A DNA stretch of 64,000 nucleotides from Hyalangium gracile (GTDB lineage: Bacteria; Myxococcota; Myxococcia; Myxococcales; Myxococcaceae). Positions within the stretch are counted from its first letter, which is position 1. Every line of letters starts with the position of its first letter. The DNA is taken from NCBI RefSeq assembly GCF_020103725.1, contig NZ_JAHXBG010000011.1, positions 1 through 64,000 of the forward strand, in the 5' to 3' direction. The notes under the pieces are model-generated. The model had not been told where the DNA came from and searched no databases. It saw only the letters and a list, made by a program, of their open reading frames with translations. Below are positions 1 to 8,726 of the stretch, piece by piece. The position numbers and the translations under genes were made by a program.

Positions 1-390
1 CTTGATGTCCTTGTGGACGATGCCGCGGCGGTGCAGCTCCGCCAGCGTGGAGGCCAGCGCGATGCCCAGCTCCAGCGTGCGAAGCACCTCGAACGGCTGC
101 CCGGTGAGCTCCGAGAGTGGGGTGCCTTGGACTTCCTCCAGCAGCAGCACCGGCCGCTCCTGGAGCTGCTCGCAGGCATGGGCCCGGGTGATGCCAGCCA
201 CCTCCCGGAGTCGCTGCAGGATGCCGAACTCGCGGCGGTAGCGCTCGCGCTCGCGACTACCCGGGGCCGAGGCCGCGGGGGTCTTGAGGATGAGTGCCAG
301 CCCGTCCGAGTCACGGACTGCTCGAAAGAGCAGGTTCGTGCCTGTGGTCTTGATGGCCCCTCGGAGAGTGTAACCCGGGATATTCAGCAT
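1..390 (-). CDS. Ser/Thr protein kinase domain, N-terminal part (gene runs off the left edge)
   Basis: 130 codons of an intact reading frame are visible; the rest lies outside the window. The protein starts MLNIPGYTLRG and ends at the catalytic loop HKDIK, the kinase HxDxK signature. A Lys in LILKTP is the likely ATP-anchoring VAIK-type lysine, followed by a Glu-containing helix (RREFGIL). This N-terminus resembles the large myxobacterial and cyanobacterial proteins that join a Ser/Thr kinase to an AAA ATPase, GAF and histidine kinase, but only the kinase start can be seen, so the full architecture is inference. The ATG at 390 was chosen because the kinase fold begins there. The same frame stays open further upstream through a peptidoglycan-binding relic, so a longer product cannot be formally excluded. 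No clear ribosome binding site precedes the ATG. Confidence 0.8.
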   Translation of the reverse strand, partial: MLNIPGYTLRGAIKTTGTNLLFRAVRDSDGLALILKTPAASAPGSRERERYRREFGILQRLREVAGITRAHACEQLQERPVLLLEEVQGTPLSELTGQPFEVLRTLELGIALASTLAELHRRGIVHKDIK

Positions 391-591
391 GGAGCGATGT
401 ACTGGGCTGGGAGCCTGGGGGCAAACCTCGGCTCGACCGCCACGGGTTGAGCCATGATTGTCATCATGGCTCAGGTGTCGTCGCAACCCATACAAAGCCT
501 GTACATACCCTCGCCTCGGCACAGGCAGTGAGGCGAGGGCTCGCGGTCCTAAAGGGAACCCCTGGAAGTTGCCGGCCGGAGCCGGTGGCTG

Positions 592-789
592 GGGCTGCCC
601 CAGGCGAGCCACCTCGGACTGGAGGGTGGAGCGGGTGGCGGGACCGAAGCGGCCGTTGGCGGGCTGGATGCCGTGACGGGACTGGAAGTCCATGACGGCG
701 CGCTGGGTGATGAAGCCGAAGTTGCCGGGGCCGGAGTTGAGCTGGTCCTGGCCCATGAAGCCCAGGGCGACCAGACACTTCTGGAGGAT
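592..789 (-). pseudogene. Relic of a peptidoglycan-binding domain protein
   Basis: About 60 residues on the minus strand (from CLVALGFMGQ through FGPATRSTLQ) match the PG_binding_1 pattern: a short helix, a Gly-rich turn with 'SGPGNFG', then 'AVMDFQSRHG' and 'GRFGPATR'. In myxobacteria this domain usually sits in larger secreted or lysozyme-like proteins. Here nothing recognisable precedes it, and it runs without a stop into low-complexity codons and then, in the same frame, into the kinase that starts at 390. I read it as the remnant of a decayed gene whose stop codon was lost. A real N-terminal extension of the kinase is the less likely alternative. Confidence 0.5.
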
Positions 790-883
790 TCGATTTTTCC
801 TCTGCTTTCTGCGTTTGCTGGAATTGCTGGGTGAGGACAAGGATAAGCCTTGCATCGCTCGACCCATCCCCCGGAGGAAAGAC

Positions 884-2202
884 ATGGCCCGCACTCCGCT
901 GTTCGAGTTGTTCCGGCAGACCACTCGCATTGCCCTCGCATCGGAGCGGGAAGGAGTGCCTGAGCGCGAGGCCACGGAGGCCATGCGCGTGTCCCGGCGC
1001 TCGCTGCTCAAGAACGCCACGGTGCTCGGCGCGGGGATGGCGGCGGGGCTCGGCACCCAGGCCTCGGCCGAGCCGTTCCTGCACGGAGGGCGGACCGGAG
1101 AGCCGCGCGTCGGCATCATCGGCGCGGGCATCGCGGGCCTGGCGTGCGCGTATGATCTGAAGCGCGCGGGCATCATCGCCACGATCCACGAGGCGAACGA
1201 GCGCCCGGGTGGGCGCATCTTCTCGCTGGGCGGAGCGTTCCCTGGGCCCGTCGCCTTCCCTGGCCAGGTGGTGGAGCGCGGCGGCGAGCTCATCGACACC
1301 GGGCACAAGACGATCCTGGGCTACGCGCAGGAGTTCAACCTGGCCAAGGAGAGCTACATCAAGCCGCCGGGCGACGTGTTCTACTCCTTCGGCGGCCAGC
1401 GCTACCCGGAGTCCGTGGTGGTGGAGCAGTACCGCGCCTTCGTGGCCGCGATGCGCGCGGATCTCCAGCAGCTCTCGGGTGCGCCGACGGCGGACGTCCA
1501 CACGCCGGTGGATCGCCAGTTCGATCTGATGGATCTGCGCACGTACCTGGAGACGCGAGGCGCGGGGCCGGTGCTGAAGGCGGCCATCATCGCCGCGTAC
1601 GAGGCGGAGTACGGGCTGACGGCGGATCAGCAGAGCTGCCTGGGCTTCGTCTTCTTCATCCGGGCCAACCGGCGCTCACGCTTCGAGCCGTTCGGGGTGA
1701 GCGACGAGCGCTACCACCTGGTGGGCGGCAACCAGCAGATCCCTCGGGAGATGGCCGCGCGGCTGCCGGGGCAGGTGCGCCATGGCGAGCGGCTCGAGGC
1801 GGTGCGCAAGACGGCGGCCGGAGCCATCGAGCTCACCCTGCGGCGCGGCTCCACGGCGATCACGGCGACGTACGACGCGAGGCCGAGCGCTTCGTGGCCG
1901 ATCTGAACCGGGTGTATCCGGGCGCAGCGCAGAAGGTGACGCGGGACACGAGCGGCAGGATCCTGGCGCACCTGGAGCACTGGCCGTCCAACCCGGGAAC
2001 GCTGGGCAGCTACACGGCATACAGGCCCGGGCAGTTCACCTCGATCGCCGGCAACGAGGGCAAGTCGGTGGGCAACCTCTTCTTCGCGGGCGAGCACACC
2101 AACTCGTTCTACTGGTGGCAGGGCTACATGGAGGGCGGCGCCCTGTCCGGAAAGGACGCGGCCGCCGCCATCCTCGCCCAGGTGAAGTCCGGCGAGCTGT
2201 GA
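884..2202 (+). pseudogene. Flavin-dependent amine oxidase, disrupted by internal deletion and frameshift
   Basis: The start ATG at 884 follows a good Shine-Dalgarno (GGAGGAAA). A twin-arginine motif (SRRSLLK) and a hydrophobic stretch near residues 35-65 suggest Tat export. Next comes a Rossmann FAD site (VGIIGAGIAGLACAYDL) and the family motif ERPGGRIF. The first frame reads about 340 codons to ...TATYDA and stops at 1906. The C-terminal third (RFVADLNRVYPGA, then FAGEHTNSFYWWQGYMEGG, the second FAD-contact region) continues in another frame to 2202. Intact monoamine-oxidase-family enzymes have a substrate-domain segment of roughly 80-110 residues between these parts, which is missing here. 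The join lies near 1877-1881. The gene is probably dead unless the lesion is an assembly error. Confidence 0.75.
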
Positions 2203-2351
2203 GCCCGAGCGTGGCTCACAGCCCCACCGGAGGCTCTGCTCACATCAGATAGGAGCTCTCTGCTCCACCAGCTTGCGCGCAGCTCATGACGGAGGGAAGG
2301 GTGGTGACGCCGCTCACCCTCTGCCCGCCCCCTCGGTGAGCCTCGGGCCCG

Positions 2352-4739
2352 TCAGGCCGAGGGGCGAGCAGGCAGCTCCACGCTGAAGGTGGCGCCCTGG
2401 CCGGGCTGGCTCTCCACGCGGATGGTGCCCCCCAGCGCCTCGATGATCTGATGGGTGATGTAGAGGCCGAGCCCCAGGCCGCCGTAGTGGCGCTCGGAGA
2501 CGGCGCGCTCGAACATCCCGAAGATGCGGCTCGCGTGCTGGGGCTCGATGCCGATGCCCTCGTCCTTCACCGTCAGCCGCGCCCGGCCGCCTTCCTCCCA
2601 GAGCCGGACGTGGATGGGCCGGCCGGCTCCGTACTTGAGCGCGTTGGTGAGCAGGTTCGTCACCACCTGCTCCAGCCGCAGCCTGTCCCAGAGCCCTACC
2701 ACGGGCCTTGAAGCCTCCAGCTGTACCTCGCAGCCGGACTTGCGGGCCTGCTGCTGAAGCTGGGAGACCATCTCGCACGTCACCGCCGTCAGATCGACCT
2801 CCGTCAGCTGGAGCTGGAGCTTGCCGGTGCTGAGCCGCGAGACATCCAGGAGGCTCTCCACCAGGTCTCCCAGCCGCTTCGCCTGCCGCTGCGCCACCTC
2901 CGTGGACCGGATGACGCGCTCGGCGGGCACCACCCCCTCGGACGCACTCTTCGCGGTCGCCGCCAGGGAGGCCAGCCGAAGCTGGAGCGAGGTGAGCGGC
3001 GTCCTCAGCTCGTGCGAGGCCACGGAGAGGAACTCGTCCCTCACCCGAACCGCCGCCTGTGTCTCCTGCAGCAGCCTCAGGCGCTCCTCCTCCTGGCGCT
3101 TCTCTTCCGAGATGTCCCGCAGCTCGATGACGGTGCCCACAGGCACGCCGTCCTCCAGGATGGGGCTGGCCGTGAAGGCCACCGGGTAGAAGGCGCCCGT
3201 CTTGTGGACGAACGTCGCCTCGCCCTGCTCCTGCATCCGCTGAGGCAGCGCCCGGTCGATGGGGCACTCCTCCATCGGGAAGTGGCTCCCGTCCGGCCGC
3301 GTGTGGTGCACGACGTAGTGCAGGGGGCAGTCCCTCGCCCGCACCTCGGCGAGGGTGAAGCCGGTGATCTTCTCCGCGGCCTCGTTCATGAAGGTGCAGT
3401 ACTGGCGCGCATCCATCATCAGCAGGCCCAACGTCGCGTTGTTCGTGATGGCCTGCATCGTGCGGCTCTGGGCGGCCAGGGCCTGCTCCGCCTTGCGTCG
3501 CGCCTCCTCCGCCTTGGCGCGGCGGAAGCCCTGGCCCAGCGCCATGGCGACATCCGCCAGGGTCTCCATGACGACGGGCGGCAGGGGCTGCCGGGCGAAC
3601 AGGGCGATGACCCCTATCACCCTCCCGTCCGTGGACAGCGGGTAGCCGGCGAAGGAGACCAGCCCCTCCCGACGGGCCCACTCCTTGTCCTGGACCTGGG
3701 GATCCTGGAGCACTTCGTTCGTGAGGTGAGGCCGGCCTTCCTGGGCGATGCGCCCGATCTTGAGCTGCCCCACGGGCACGCGCGCATGCGCTCCATCGAG
3801 GTGCGTGTACAGGCCGGCGCTGGCGCGCAGCACCAGCTCCGCTCGTGACTCATCGAGCAGCCAGGTGCGGACGAACGCCGCGTCGAGGTGCCGGCAGACC
3901 TCGTCCGTGCAGCGCGTGAGCATCCGCTCCAGGGAGGGCTCCTCGGCGAGCCCCTGGCTGACGGCCGCGCGCAGCTCGGCCATCCGAGCCCTCAGCGCCT
4001 GCTCTTCTCGCTTCTCGGCCTGCGCGCGCTTCCTGGTCGTCACGTCCCGGAAGACCAGGACGATGCCCAGCAGGCGGCCCTGGCCATCCCGGATGGGGGC
4101 GCCGCTGTCATCGATGGCGATCTCGCTCCCATCCTTACGGACCAGGAGCGTGCTGTTCGCCAGCCCCACGACGCCCCCTTCGCGGAGGACCTTGGTGACG
4201 GGGCTCTCGACCGGCTGGCGTGTCTTCTCCTGGAGGATGTGGAAGACCACGGACAGCGCCTTGCCTCGGGCCTCCGCCGAGGTCCACTGGGTCAGCGCCT
4301 CCGCCACGGGGTTGAGGAAGACGATCCGGCCCATCGCATCCGTGGCGATGACCGCATCCCCGATGCTCCTCAGGGTGGTGGAGAGCCACTCCTGCTGCTC
4401 GAACTCCCGCTGCTGCCCTCGGCGCATCGAGGTGTTCAAGAACGTGAGGAAGACACCCGCGAACAGGAACAGGGCCGTGGAGCCCAGATCCCTGAGCGAC
4501 AGGGAGAAGGCGTAGAAGGGCGGCACGAAGACGTAGTGCGCAAGCAGTGCCGACAGCAGGGTACTGAGCATCCCGGGCCCCCAGCCGCCCAGCCACCCCG
4601 AGAACATCACCGCTCCGAAGAACACCAGGAAGGGGATGGGCTGGACATACGGCCAGGCGAGCAGTTGCAGGACGAGCGCCACGCCCGTGGCGAGCACGGC
4701 GGTACCGTACCGGAACACTGTCCCGCGCTGCCTGGTCAT
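2352..4739 (-). CDS. Membrane sensor histidine kinase (DUF4118-PAS-GAF-PAS-HisKA-HATPase)
   Basis: A protein of 795 residues. Residues 1-110 hold closely spaced membrane helices of the KdpD-like DUF4118 type. A PAS domain follows ('SIGDAVIATDAMGRIVFLNP'), then a GAF domain, a second PAS ('LGLLMMDARQYCTFMNEAAEKI' region), a HisKA dimerisation helix with the phosphoacceptor box ASHELRTPL, and a HATPase with N-box (LTNALKYG), G1 (DEGIGIEP) and G2 (GGLGLGL). It should autophosphorylate in response to cytosolic ligand or redox input. No receiver domain is attached and no response regulator is adjacent, so it is an orphan kinase, as is common in myxobacteria. The ATG at 4739 (MTRQRG) was chosen because upstream codons are unlike the family and the membrane domain starts directly after it. 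Confidence 0.9.
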   Translation of the reverse strand: MTRQRGTVFRYGTAVLATGVALVLQLLAWPYVQPIPFLVFFGAVMFSGWLGGWGPGMLSTLLSALLAHYVFVPPFYAFSLSLRDLGSTALFLFAGVFLTFLNTSMRRGQQREFEQQEWLSTTLRSIGDAVIATDAMGRIVFLNPVAEALTQWTSAEARGKALSVVFHILQEKTRQPVESPVTKVLREGGVVGLANSTLLVRKDGSEIAIDDSGAPIRDGQGRLLGIVLVFRDVTTRKRAQAEKREEQALRARMAELRAAVSQGLAEEPSLERMLTRCTDEVCRHLDAAFVRTWLLDESRAELVLRASAGLYTHLDGAHARVPVGQLKIGRIAQEGRPHLTNEVLQDPQVQDKEWARREGLVSFAGYPLSTDGRVIGVIALFARQPLPPVVMETLADVAMALGQGFRRAKAEEARRKAEQALAAQSRTMQAITNNATLGLLMMDARQYCTFMNEAAEKITGFTLAEVRARDCPLHYVVHHTRPDGSHFPMEECPIDRALPQRMQEQGEATFVHKTGAFYPVAFTASPILEDGVPVGTVIELRDISEEKRQEEERLRLLQETQAAVRVRDEFLSVASHELRTPLTSLQLRLASLAATAKSASEGVVPAERVIRSTEVAQRQAKRLGDLVESLLDVSRLSTGKLQLQLTEVDLTAVTCEMVSQLQQQARKSGCEVQLEASRPVVGLWDRLRLEQVVTNLLTNALKYGAGRPIHVRLWEEGGRARLTVKDEGIGIEPQHASRIFGMFERAVSERHYGGLGLGLYITHQIIEALGGTIRVESQPGQGATFSVELPARPSA

Positions 4740-4993
4740 ATCAATCGTCAGGACGACCCGCAGGGCCCCGCTCGGGCCACATGGACACCTCCACGCCGCC
4801 CATGCCTTGTCGAAGCCTGAACTCAAGGTGCGCACCGCGGGGCTGGCTGGCAAGCGTCTCGGGCCTCGTCCCCGTGATCCCGTGCGAGCCGATTTCTACG
4901 GTGTCCCCGCTCCAAGGTGCTGTGCGCGAGGCTTCACCCGTGGAACGATTCCGGGCGTGGGGAGGCCTCGGCGGCTCCCCAGCGAGGTGGAGC

Positions 4994-6136
4994 ATGGCAC
5001 GCATCGCAGTGCTGGGCGCTGGAGGGGTGGGCAGCGCGACGGCGCGGTTCCTGGCGCGAGAGGGACACGACGTCACGCTCATCGAGCAGTTCGGGTTCGA
5101 TCACGATCGGGGCAGCTCGTACGGCACGTCACGCATCATCCGGAAGACGTACACGGATGGCTTCTACACGGCGCTCATGGGGCAGGCGTATCCGCTCTGG
5201 GACGAGCTGGAGCGCGAGGCGGGCGAGTCGCTGTTCGCTCGGACCGGGGGACTGTTCTTCGGCCCCGCCGAGCATCCGGAGCTGGTCGCCATCCGCCGCG
5301 CGCTGAAGGACAACGGCGTGCCGTTCGAGGAGCTGGAGCCCGCCGCGTGCGCGCGCAGGTTCCCGCGGCTCCGGCTGCTGCCGGGAGAGGCGGGCGTCCT
5401 CGAGCGGGAGGCGGGCTTCCTCCGCGCCTCCGCGTGCGTCCGCGCCAACGTGCGGCTGGCGGAGGCGCACGGGGCCCGGCTGCGCCCGAACACCACCGTG
5501 GAGGCCATCGAGCCGCGCTCGGGAGGCATCCGGCTGGCGCTGGCCGGGGGAGAGTCCCTCGAGCTCGAGCGGCTGGTCGTCACCGCGGGCCCGTGGACGG
5601 CGCGCCTGCTGTCCCGCTTCGTCACCCTGCCGTTCACGGTCACCCGGCAGACGTACTGCCACTTCGAGCCGGAGGCGCCGGTGGCGGACTTCGGCGCGGA
5701 GCGCTTCCCGGTGTGGATCGACTTCGCGACGAACTTCTACGGCTTCCCGTACGACGGGCAGACGCCGGGTGTGAAGGTGGCGTGGCACGAGACGGGCACG
5801 CCCACGGAGCCGGAGCGGGCGGACCGAGCGCTCCACGAGTCCGACCGCGAGCCCCTGCGCCGCTACAGCGCCGAGCACCTGCCGGGGCTCTCACCGCGCG
5901 TTGTCTTCGAGAAGGTCTGCCTCTACACGATGACGCCGGACAAGGACTTCGTGGTGGACCACCTGCCGGGCGAGCCTCGCGTCACCCTGGTGGGCGGGCT
6001 GAGCGGGCACGGGTTCAAGTTCACCGTGCTGCTCGGGCGCATCGCGGCCTGGATGGCGACGGGCCAGCAGGTGCCCTGGGAGCTCTCCCGGTTCTCGCTG
6101 GCGCGCTTGCCGGGCGCGTCGTCGCGTCCCGCCTGA
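4994..6136 (+). CDS. Monomeric sarcosine oxidase / N-methyltryptophan oxidase family protein
   Basis: 380 residues, the normal length for the monomeric sarcosine oxidase (MSOX/SolA) family, which oxidatively demethylates N-methyl amino acids and yields formaldehyde and H2O2. An N-terminal FAD Rossmann motif is seen at residues 2-30 (IAVLGAGGVGSATARFLA). The segment SSYGTSRIIRKTY is the family signature. Cys309, in KVCLYTMTPD, is at the position that covalently binds the flavin in MSOX, so the cofactor is probably covalently attached. The C-terminal GLSGHGFKF is the second flavin-contact motif. The ATG at 4994 follows GAGGTGGAGC. It is divergent from the histidine kinase gene and converges on the DUF2891 gene, so it is probably monocistronic. 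The exact substrate cannot be told from sequence. Confidence 0.85.
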   Translation: MARIAVLGAGGVGSATARFLAREGHDVTLIEQFGFDHDRGSSYGTSRIIRKTYTDGFYTALMGQAYPLWDELEREAGESLFARTGGLFFGPAEHPELVAIRRALKDNGVPFEELEPAACARRFPRLRLLPGEAGVLEREAGFLRASACVRANVRLAEAHGARLRPNTTVEAIEPRSGGIRLALAGGESLELERLVVTAGPWTARLLSRFVTLPFTVTRQTYCHFEPEAPVADFGAERFPVWIDFATNFYGFPYDGQTPGVKVAWHETGTPTEPERADRALHESDREPLRRYSAEHLPGLSPRVVFEKVCLYTMTPDKDFVVDHLPGEPRVTLVGGLSGHGFKFTVLLGRIAAWMATGQQVPWELSRFSLARLPGASSRPA

Positions 6137-6145
6137 GCGCGGGGC

Positions 6146-7237
6146 TCACGGCTTGCGAGGCAGGCCTCGGCCGGTGACGAGGTATACGGCGAAGCTGCCG
6201 AGCCAGTGGCCTCCCTCGTAGTGCGCGCCGGTGACGGAGCGCAGGCCGGCCTCCCGGTGGCGCTTCGCCGCGGCGCGCAGCGAGCCCAGCCGCTTGTCGG
6301 AGGCGGGGAGCGCGGAGGCGATCCCCTCCAGCATCCACGCCCGGCTGAGGTTCAGGCCGTCCAGGTGCGCCAGCTTCGGATCGCCAGGGTCGGACACCAC
6401 CGCCGGCTCCAGCCACGTGGCCGAGCCGTTCGTGGGCAGCTCCGGCAGGAAGCCACGCAGCCACGTGACGAAGCGGGCCGGAGGCAGGACGCGCCGCATC
6501 AGGTCCGCCTCGGCGATGCACGGCGAGAGGAAGTCGTGCCCGGAGGGCTCGTACGCCAGCGGGCCGCGCTGATCCTTCCCGTAGAACGCCTCCACGCGCT
6601 CCACGAGGAGCTGCTCCATGGCGCGGTCCCCGGCCAGCCGCGCCCAGTCCAGGACGAGGCCGAAGGCGAAGGCCGTCTGGTCATGCTCGCCCACGCGGAT
6701 GGGGCGCGTGAGCTTGGGCACCCACTCGCGGATGCGCTGGGCCGAGGCCTGCTCGAGCGGCTTCAGCGTGGCGGCCCACTCCCGGGCCTGGGGATCGTCC
6801 CACTCGCGCAGCTCGGCCGCCAGCTGGAGCAGCCAGGCCAGCCCATAGGGCCGCTCGAAGGAGACCCGTCCGGTCCCGCCCAGGTAGGCCACCTCGGCGG
6901 TGATGTTCGCGGGCGTCAGGCTCCGGGCGAGCGCCGCGCGGGCGCGGGGGGCGAAGGCCGCCTCCGGGAACGTCCTGGCCAATCGGGCAAGCAGCCAGTG
7001 GCCGTGGACGGCGGAGTGCCAGTCGTAGCACCCGTAGAAGGCGGGGGTGAGCTCGCGAGGGGGGCGCGCGTCCGCATCGCTGCTCAGGACGTGGGCGATC
7101 TTGTTGGGGTATTCCTGGTGGACACAGGTGAGGGCCAGCTCGGCGAAGCGCGTCGCGGCCTCGGCGGTGAAGTCCGTGGGCGGCGGGGGGCTGGAGGTGA
7201 TCATGGTGGCAAGGCCCATCAGCAGGGGCAGGTTCAT
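6146..7237 (-). CDS. DUF2891 family protein
   Basis: 363 residues. It matches the DUF2891 family, whose hallmark is the acidic/aromatic motif seen here as YGCYDWHSAVHGHW near residue 70. A second conserved stretch is GLNLSRAWMLEG and a third GGHWLGSFAVYL near the C-terminus. The helix-rich sequence with repeated Trp/His/Asp clusters suggests an alpha/alpha toroid like glycan-acting enzymes, but no activity is known and this is inference. The short hydrophobic N-terminus (MNLPLLMGLATMI) could be a weak signal peptide. It lies 9 bp from the convergent oxidase gene. The start was chosen at the first in-frame ATG; the Shine-Dalgarno is poor (AGGCTCC). Confidence 0.8.
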   Translation of the reverse strand: MNLPLLMGLATMITSSPPPPTDFTAEAATRFAELALTCVHQEYPNKIAHVLSSDADARPPRELTPAFYGCYDWHSAVHGHWLLARLARTFPEAAFAPRARAALARSLTPANITAEVAYLGGTGRVSFERPYGLAWLLQLAAELREWDDPQAREWAATLKPLEQASAQRIREWVPKLTRPIRVGEHDQTAFAFGLVLDWARLAGDRAMEQLLVERVEAFYGKDQRGPLAYEPSGHDFLSPCIAEADLMRRVLPPARFVTWLRGFLPELPTNGSATWLEPAVVSDPGDPKLAHLDGLNLSRAWMLEGIASALPASDKRLGSLRAAAKRHREAGLRSVTGAHYEGGHWLGSFAVYLVTGRGLPRKP

Positions 7238-7325
7238 GGCGGGAGCCTAACGCAGCGGGCCACGCCGAACAGGTGCCAGATCTCTGCTAGAACGAAGGTG
7301 TGGGGACTGTCCGTGGAGGCCTCGG

Positions 7326-7877
7326 ATGGAAGTGAAAGGTGTCGCGTTCCTGGCTCGGCAGCAGATGATCGTACAGGAGCACGGAGAGGCGGCCTGGCAG
7401 GCGTTCTTCTCGGAGTACGCGGCGCGCGAGCCGCTCTTCGCCCAGCCGGTGATGCCCGTCACGCGCATGCCGGTGGAGGCCTTCCTGCGCTTCAACGAGG
7501 CGCTGGTGGATCGCTTCTACAACAGCGACCCGAAGATCTACTGGCAGTTCGGCGTGAAGTCGGCCGAGTACGCGCTGGGCCGGGGGCAGCTCAAGTCGAT
7601 GTTCGCCCTGGGGGACCTCAAGCGCTTCCTCCTCTTCACGCCCGGCATCTGGAAGGGCTACTTCACCGCGGGCGAGCTGCTGGTGAAGCCCGAGGCCGAG
7701 TACACGGAGCTGCGCATCGCCAACGTGCCTCGGCCCCACATCTACTTCGAGCTGTCGGTGATGGGCTTCGCCGCGGGCGGGCTCAAGATGCTGGGCGCGA
7801 CGAACCTCCAGCACGAGGTGGTGAAGGGCTTCACCCGGGGCCACCCCGAGGTCGTCTACCGCTTCAAGTACGGCTGA
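7326..7877 (+). CDS. Conserved hypothetical protein, possibly myxobacterial DUF2378/TIGR02265-like
   Basis: 183 residues starting MEVKGVAFLARQQM, with a GGAGG Shine-Dalgarno a few bases upstream of the ATG at 7326. It is a soluble alpha/beta protein with no signal or membrane segment. The opening 'KGVAFLA...EHGEAAWQAFF' and the later 'AEYALGRGQLK' and 'HEVVKGFTRGHPEV' have the general look of the small 180-aa families expanded in myxobacteria (DUF2378) or of HNOB/V4R-fold ligand-binding domains, but I see no diagnostic motif that decides this. It is flanked by convergent or divergent genes and probably transcribed alone. Function unknown. Confidence 0.75.
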   Translation: MEVKGVAFLARQQMIVQEHGEAAWQAFFSEYAAREPLFAQPVMPVTRMPVEAFLRFNEALVDRFYNSDPKIYWQFGVKSAEYALGRGQLKSMFALGDLKRFLLFTPGIWKGYFTAGELLVKPEAEYTELRIANVPRPHIYFELSVMGFAAGGLKMLGATNLQHEVVKGFTRGHPEVVYRFKYG

Positions 7878-7886
7878 GCGGGCGCT

Positions 7887-8687
7887 TCAGCCCAGCAGCT
7901 CGACGGGCGCTCCGACCTGGAGCGTCCCCGGGCGGCGCACCAGCACGTTCTGGCCGAACATCACCTGGCCGTCCTGGCGGCGGAAGGTGGCGAGCGTGCG
8001 CAGCGGCTCCCCGTCCCGAGCCTTCTCGCCCGTGAGCGGATCCACGGTGGTGAAGACGCACCGGCCGCAGGGCTTGACCACCTCCAGCTCCACGTCGCCG
8101 ATGCGCAGCCGCTTCCAGCCGTCCTCCGCGAAGGGCTCGCAGCCCTCCACCACGAGGTTGGGCCGGAAGTTCTCCACGGTGACGGGGCGGGGCATGCGCC
8201 GGTTCAGCTCCTCCACGGAGGCTCGCGACAGGAGCAGCAGCGGGAAGGCGTCCGGAAAGCCCACGTGATCCTCGGGCCGGGCGTAGCGGGGATCCACCGG
8301 GCGCTCCGTCCGGGCGTCCACGCGCACGAGGACGATGGGCTGGCCGAGGTACTGGCTGAACCAGCGCTCCGCGTCCTTGCCGGCGCGAGCCGCCGAGCAG
8401 CGATCGTTCCAGATGGTGACGTCCAGGCGCTCGGCCCCCGCGGGCGGCGCGGGCACGTGCAGCTCGGGCTGCTCCGGGGCGGACAGGCGCAGGCCTCCCT
8501 CGGTGGGGACGGCGCTCACGCGCACCAGGGAAGGGAACTCGCGCCCGGTGATGAAGGAGCCATCGGGGCGCACCAGCATCCAGCGGCGATCATGCTCCAG
8601 CCCCATCGGCTCCGCCGTGGCCCGCGTCAGCGACAGGCCCCGCGTGGACTTGATGGGGTGGATGAAGAGCTGGGCCAGCACGGGCAT
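7887..8687 (-). CDS. MOSC domain protein (YcbX/mARC-like)
   Basis: 266 residues. The N-terminal beta-barrel domain (LAQLFIHPIKSTRGLSL, then GLEHDRRWML) and the C-terminal MOSC domain are both present. The conserved cysteine of MOSC proteins lies in VKPCGRCVFTTVDP, followed by a late GQNVLV block. Family members bind molybdenum cofactor through this cysteine and reduce N-hydroxylated compounds; E. coli YcbX and mitochondrial mARC are examples. There is no fused ferredoxin domain, so an external electron donor would be needed. The start at 8687 has a GGAGCG Shine-Dalgarno. The gene is 9 bp from the end of the convergent 183-aa gene. Confidence 0.88.
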   Translation of the reverse strand: MPVLAQLFIHPIKSTRGLSLTRATAEPMGLEHDRRWMLVRPDGSFITGREFPSLVRVSAVPTEGGLRLSAPEQPELHVPAPPAGAERLDVTIWNDRCSAARAGKDAERWFSQYLGQPIVLVRVDARTERPVDPRYARPEDHVGFPDAFPLLLLSRASVEELNRRMPRPVTVENFRPNLVVEGCEPFAEDGWKRLRIGDVELEVVKPCGRCVFTTVDPLTGEKARDGEPLRTLATFRRQDGQVMFGQNVLVRRPGTLQVGAPVELLG

Positions 8688-8726
8688 GGGGCGCTCCAGG
8701 AGTGAGGCGGAGGCGTGCGTCGGACC

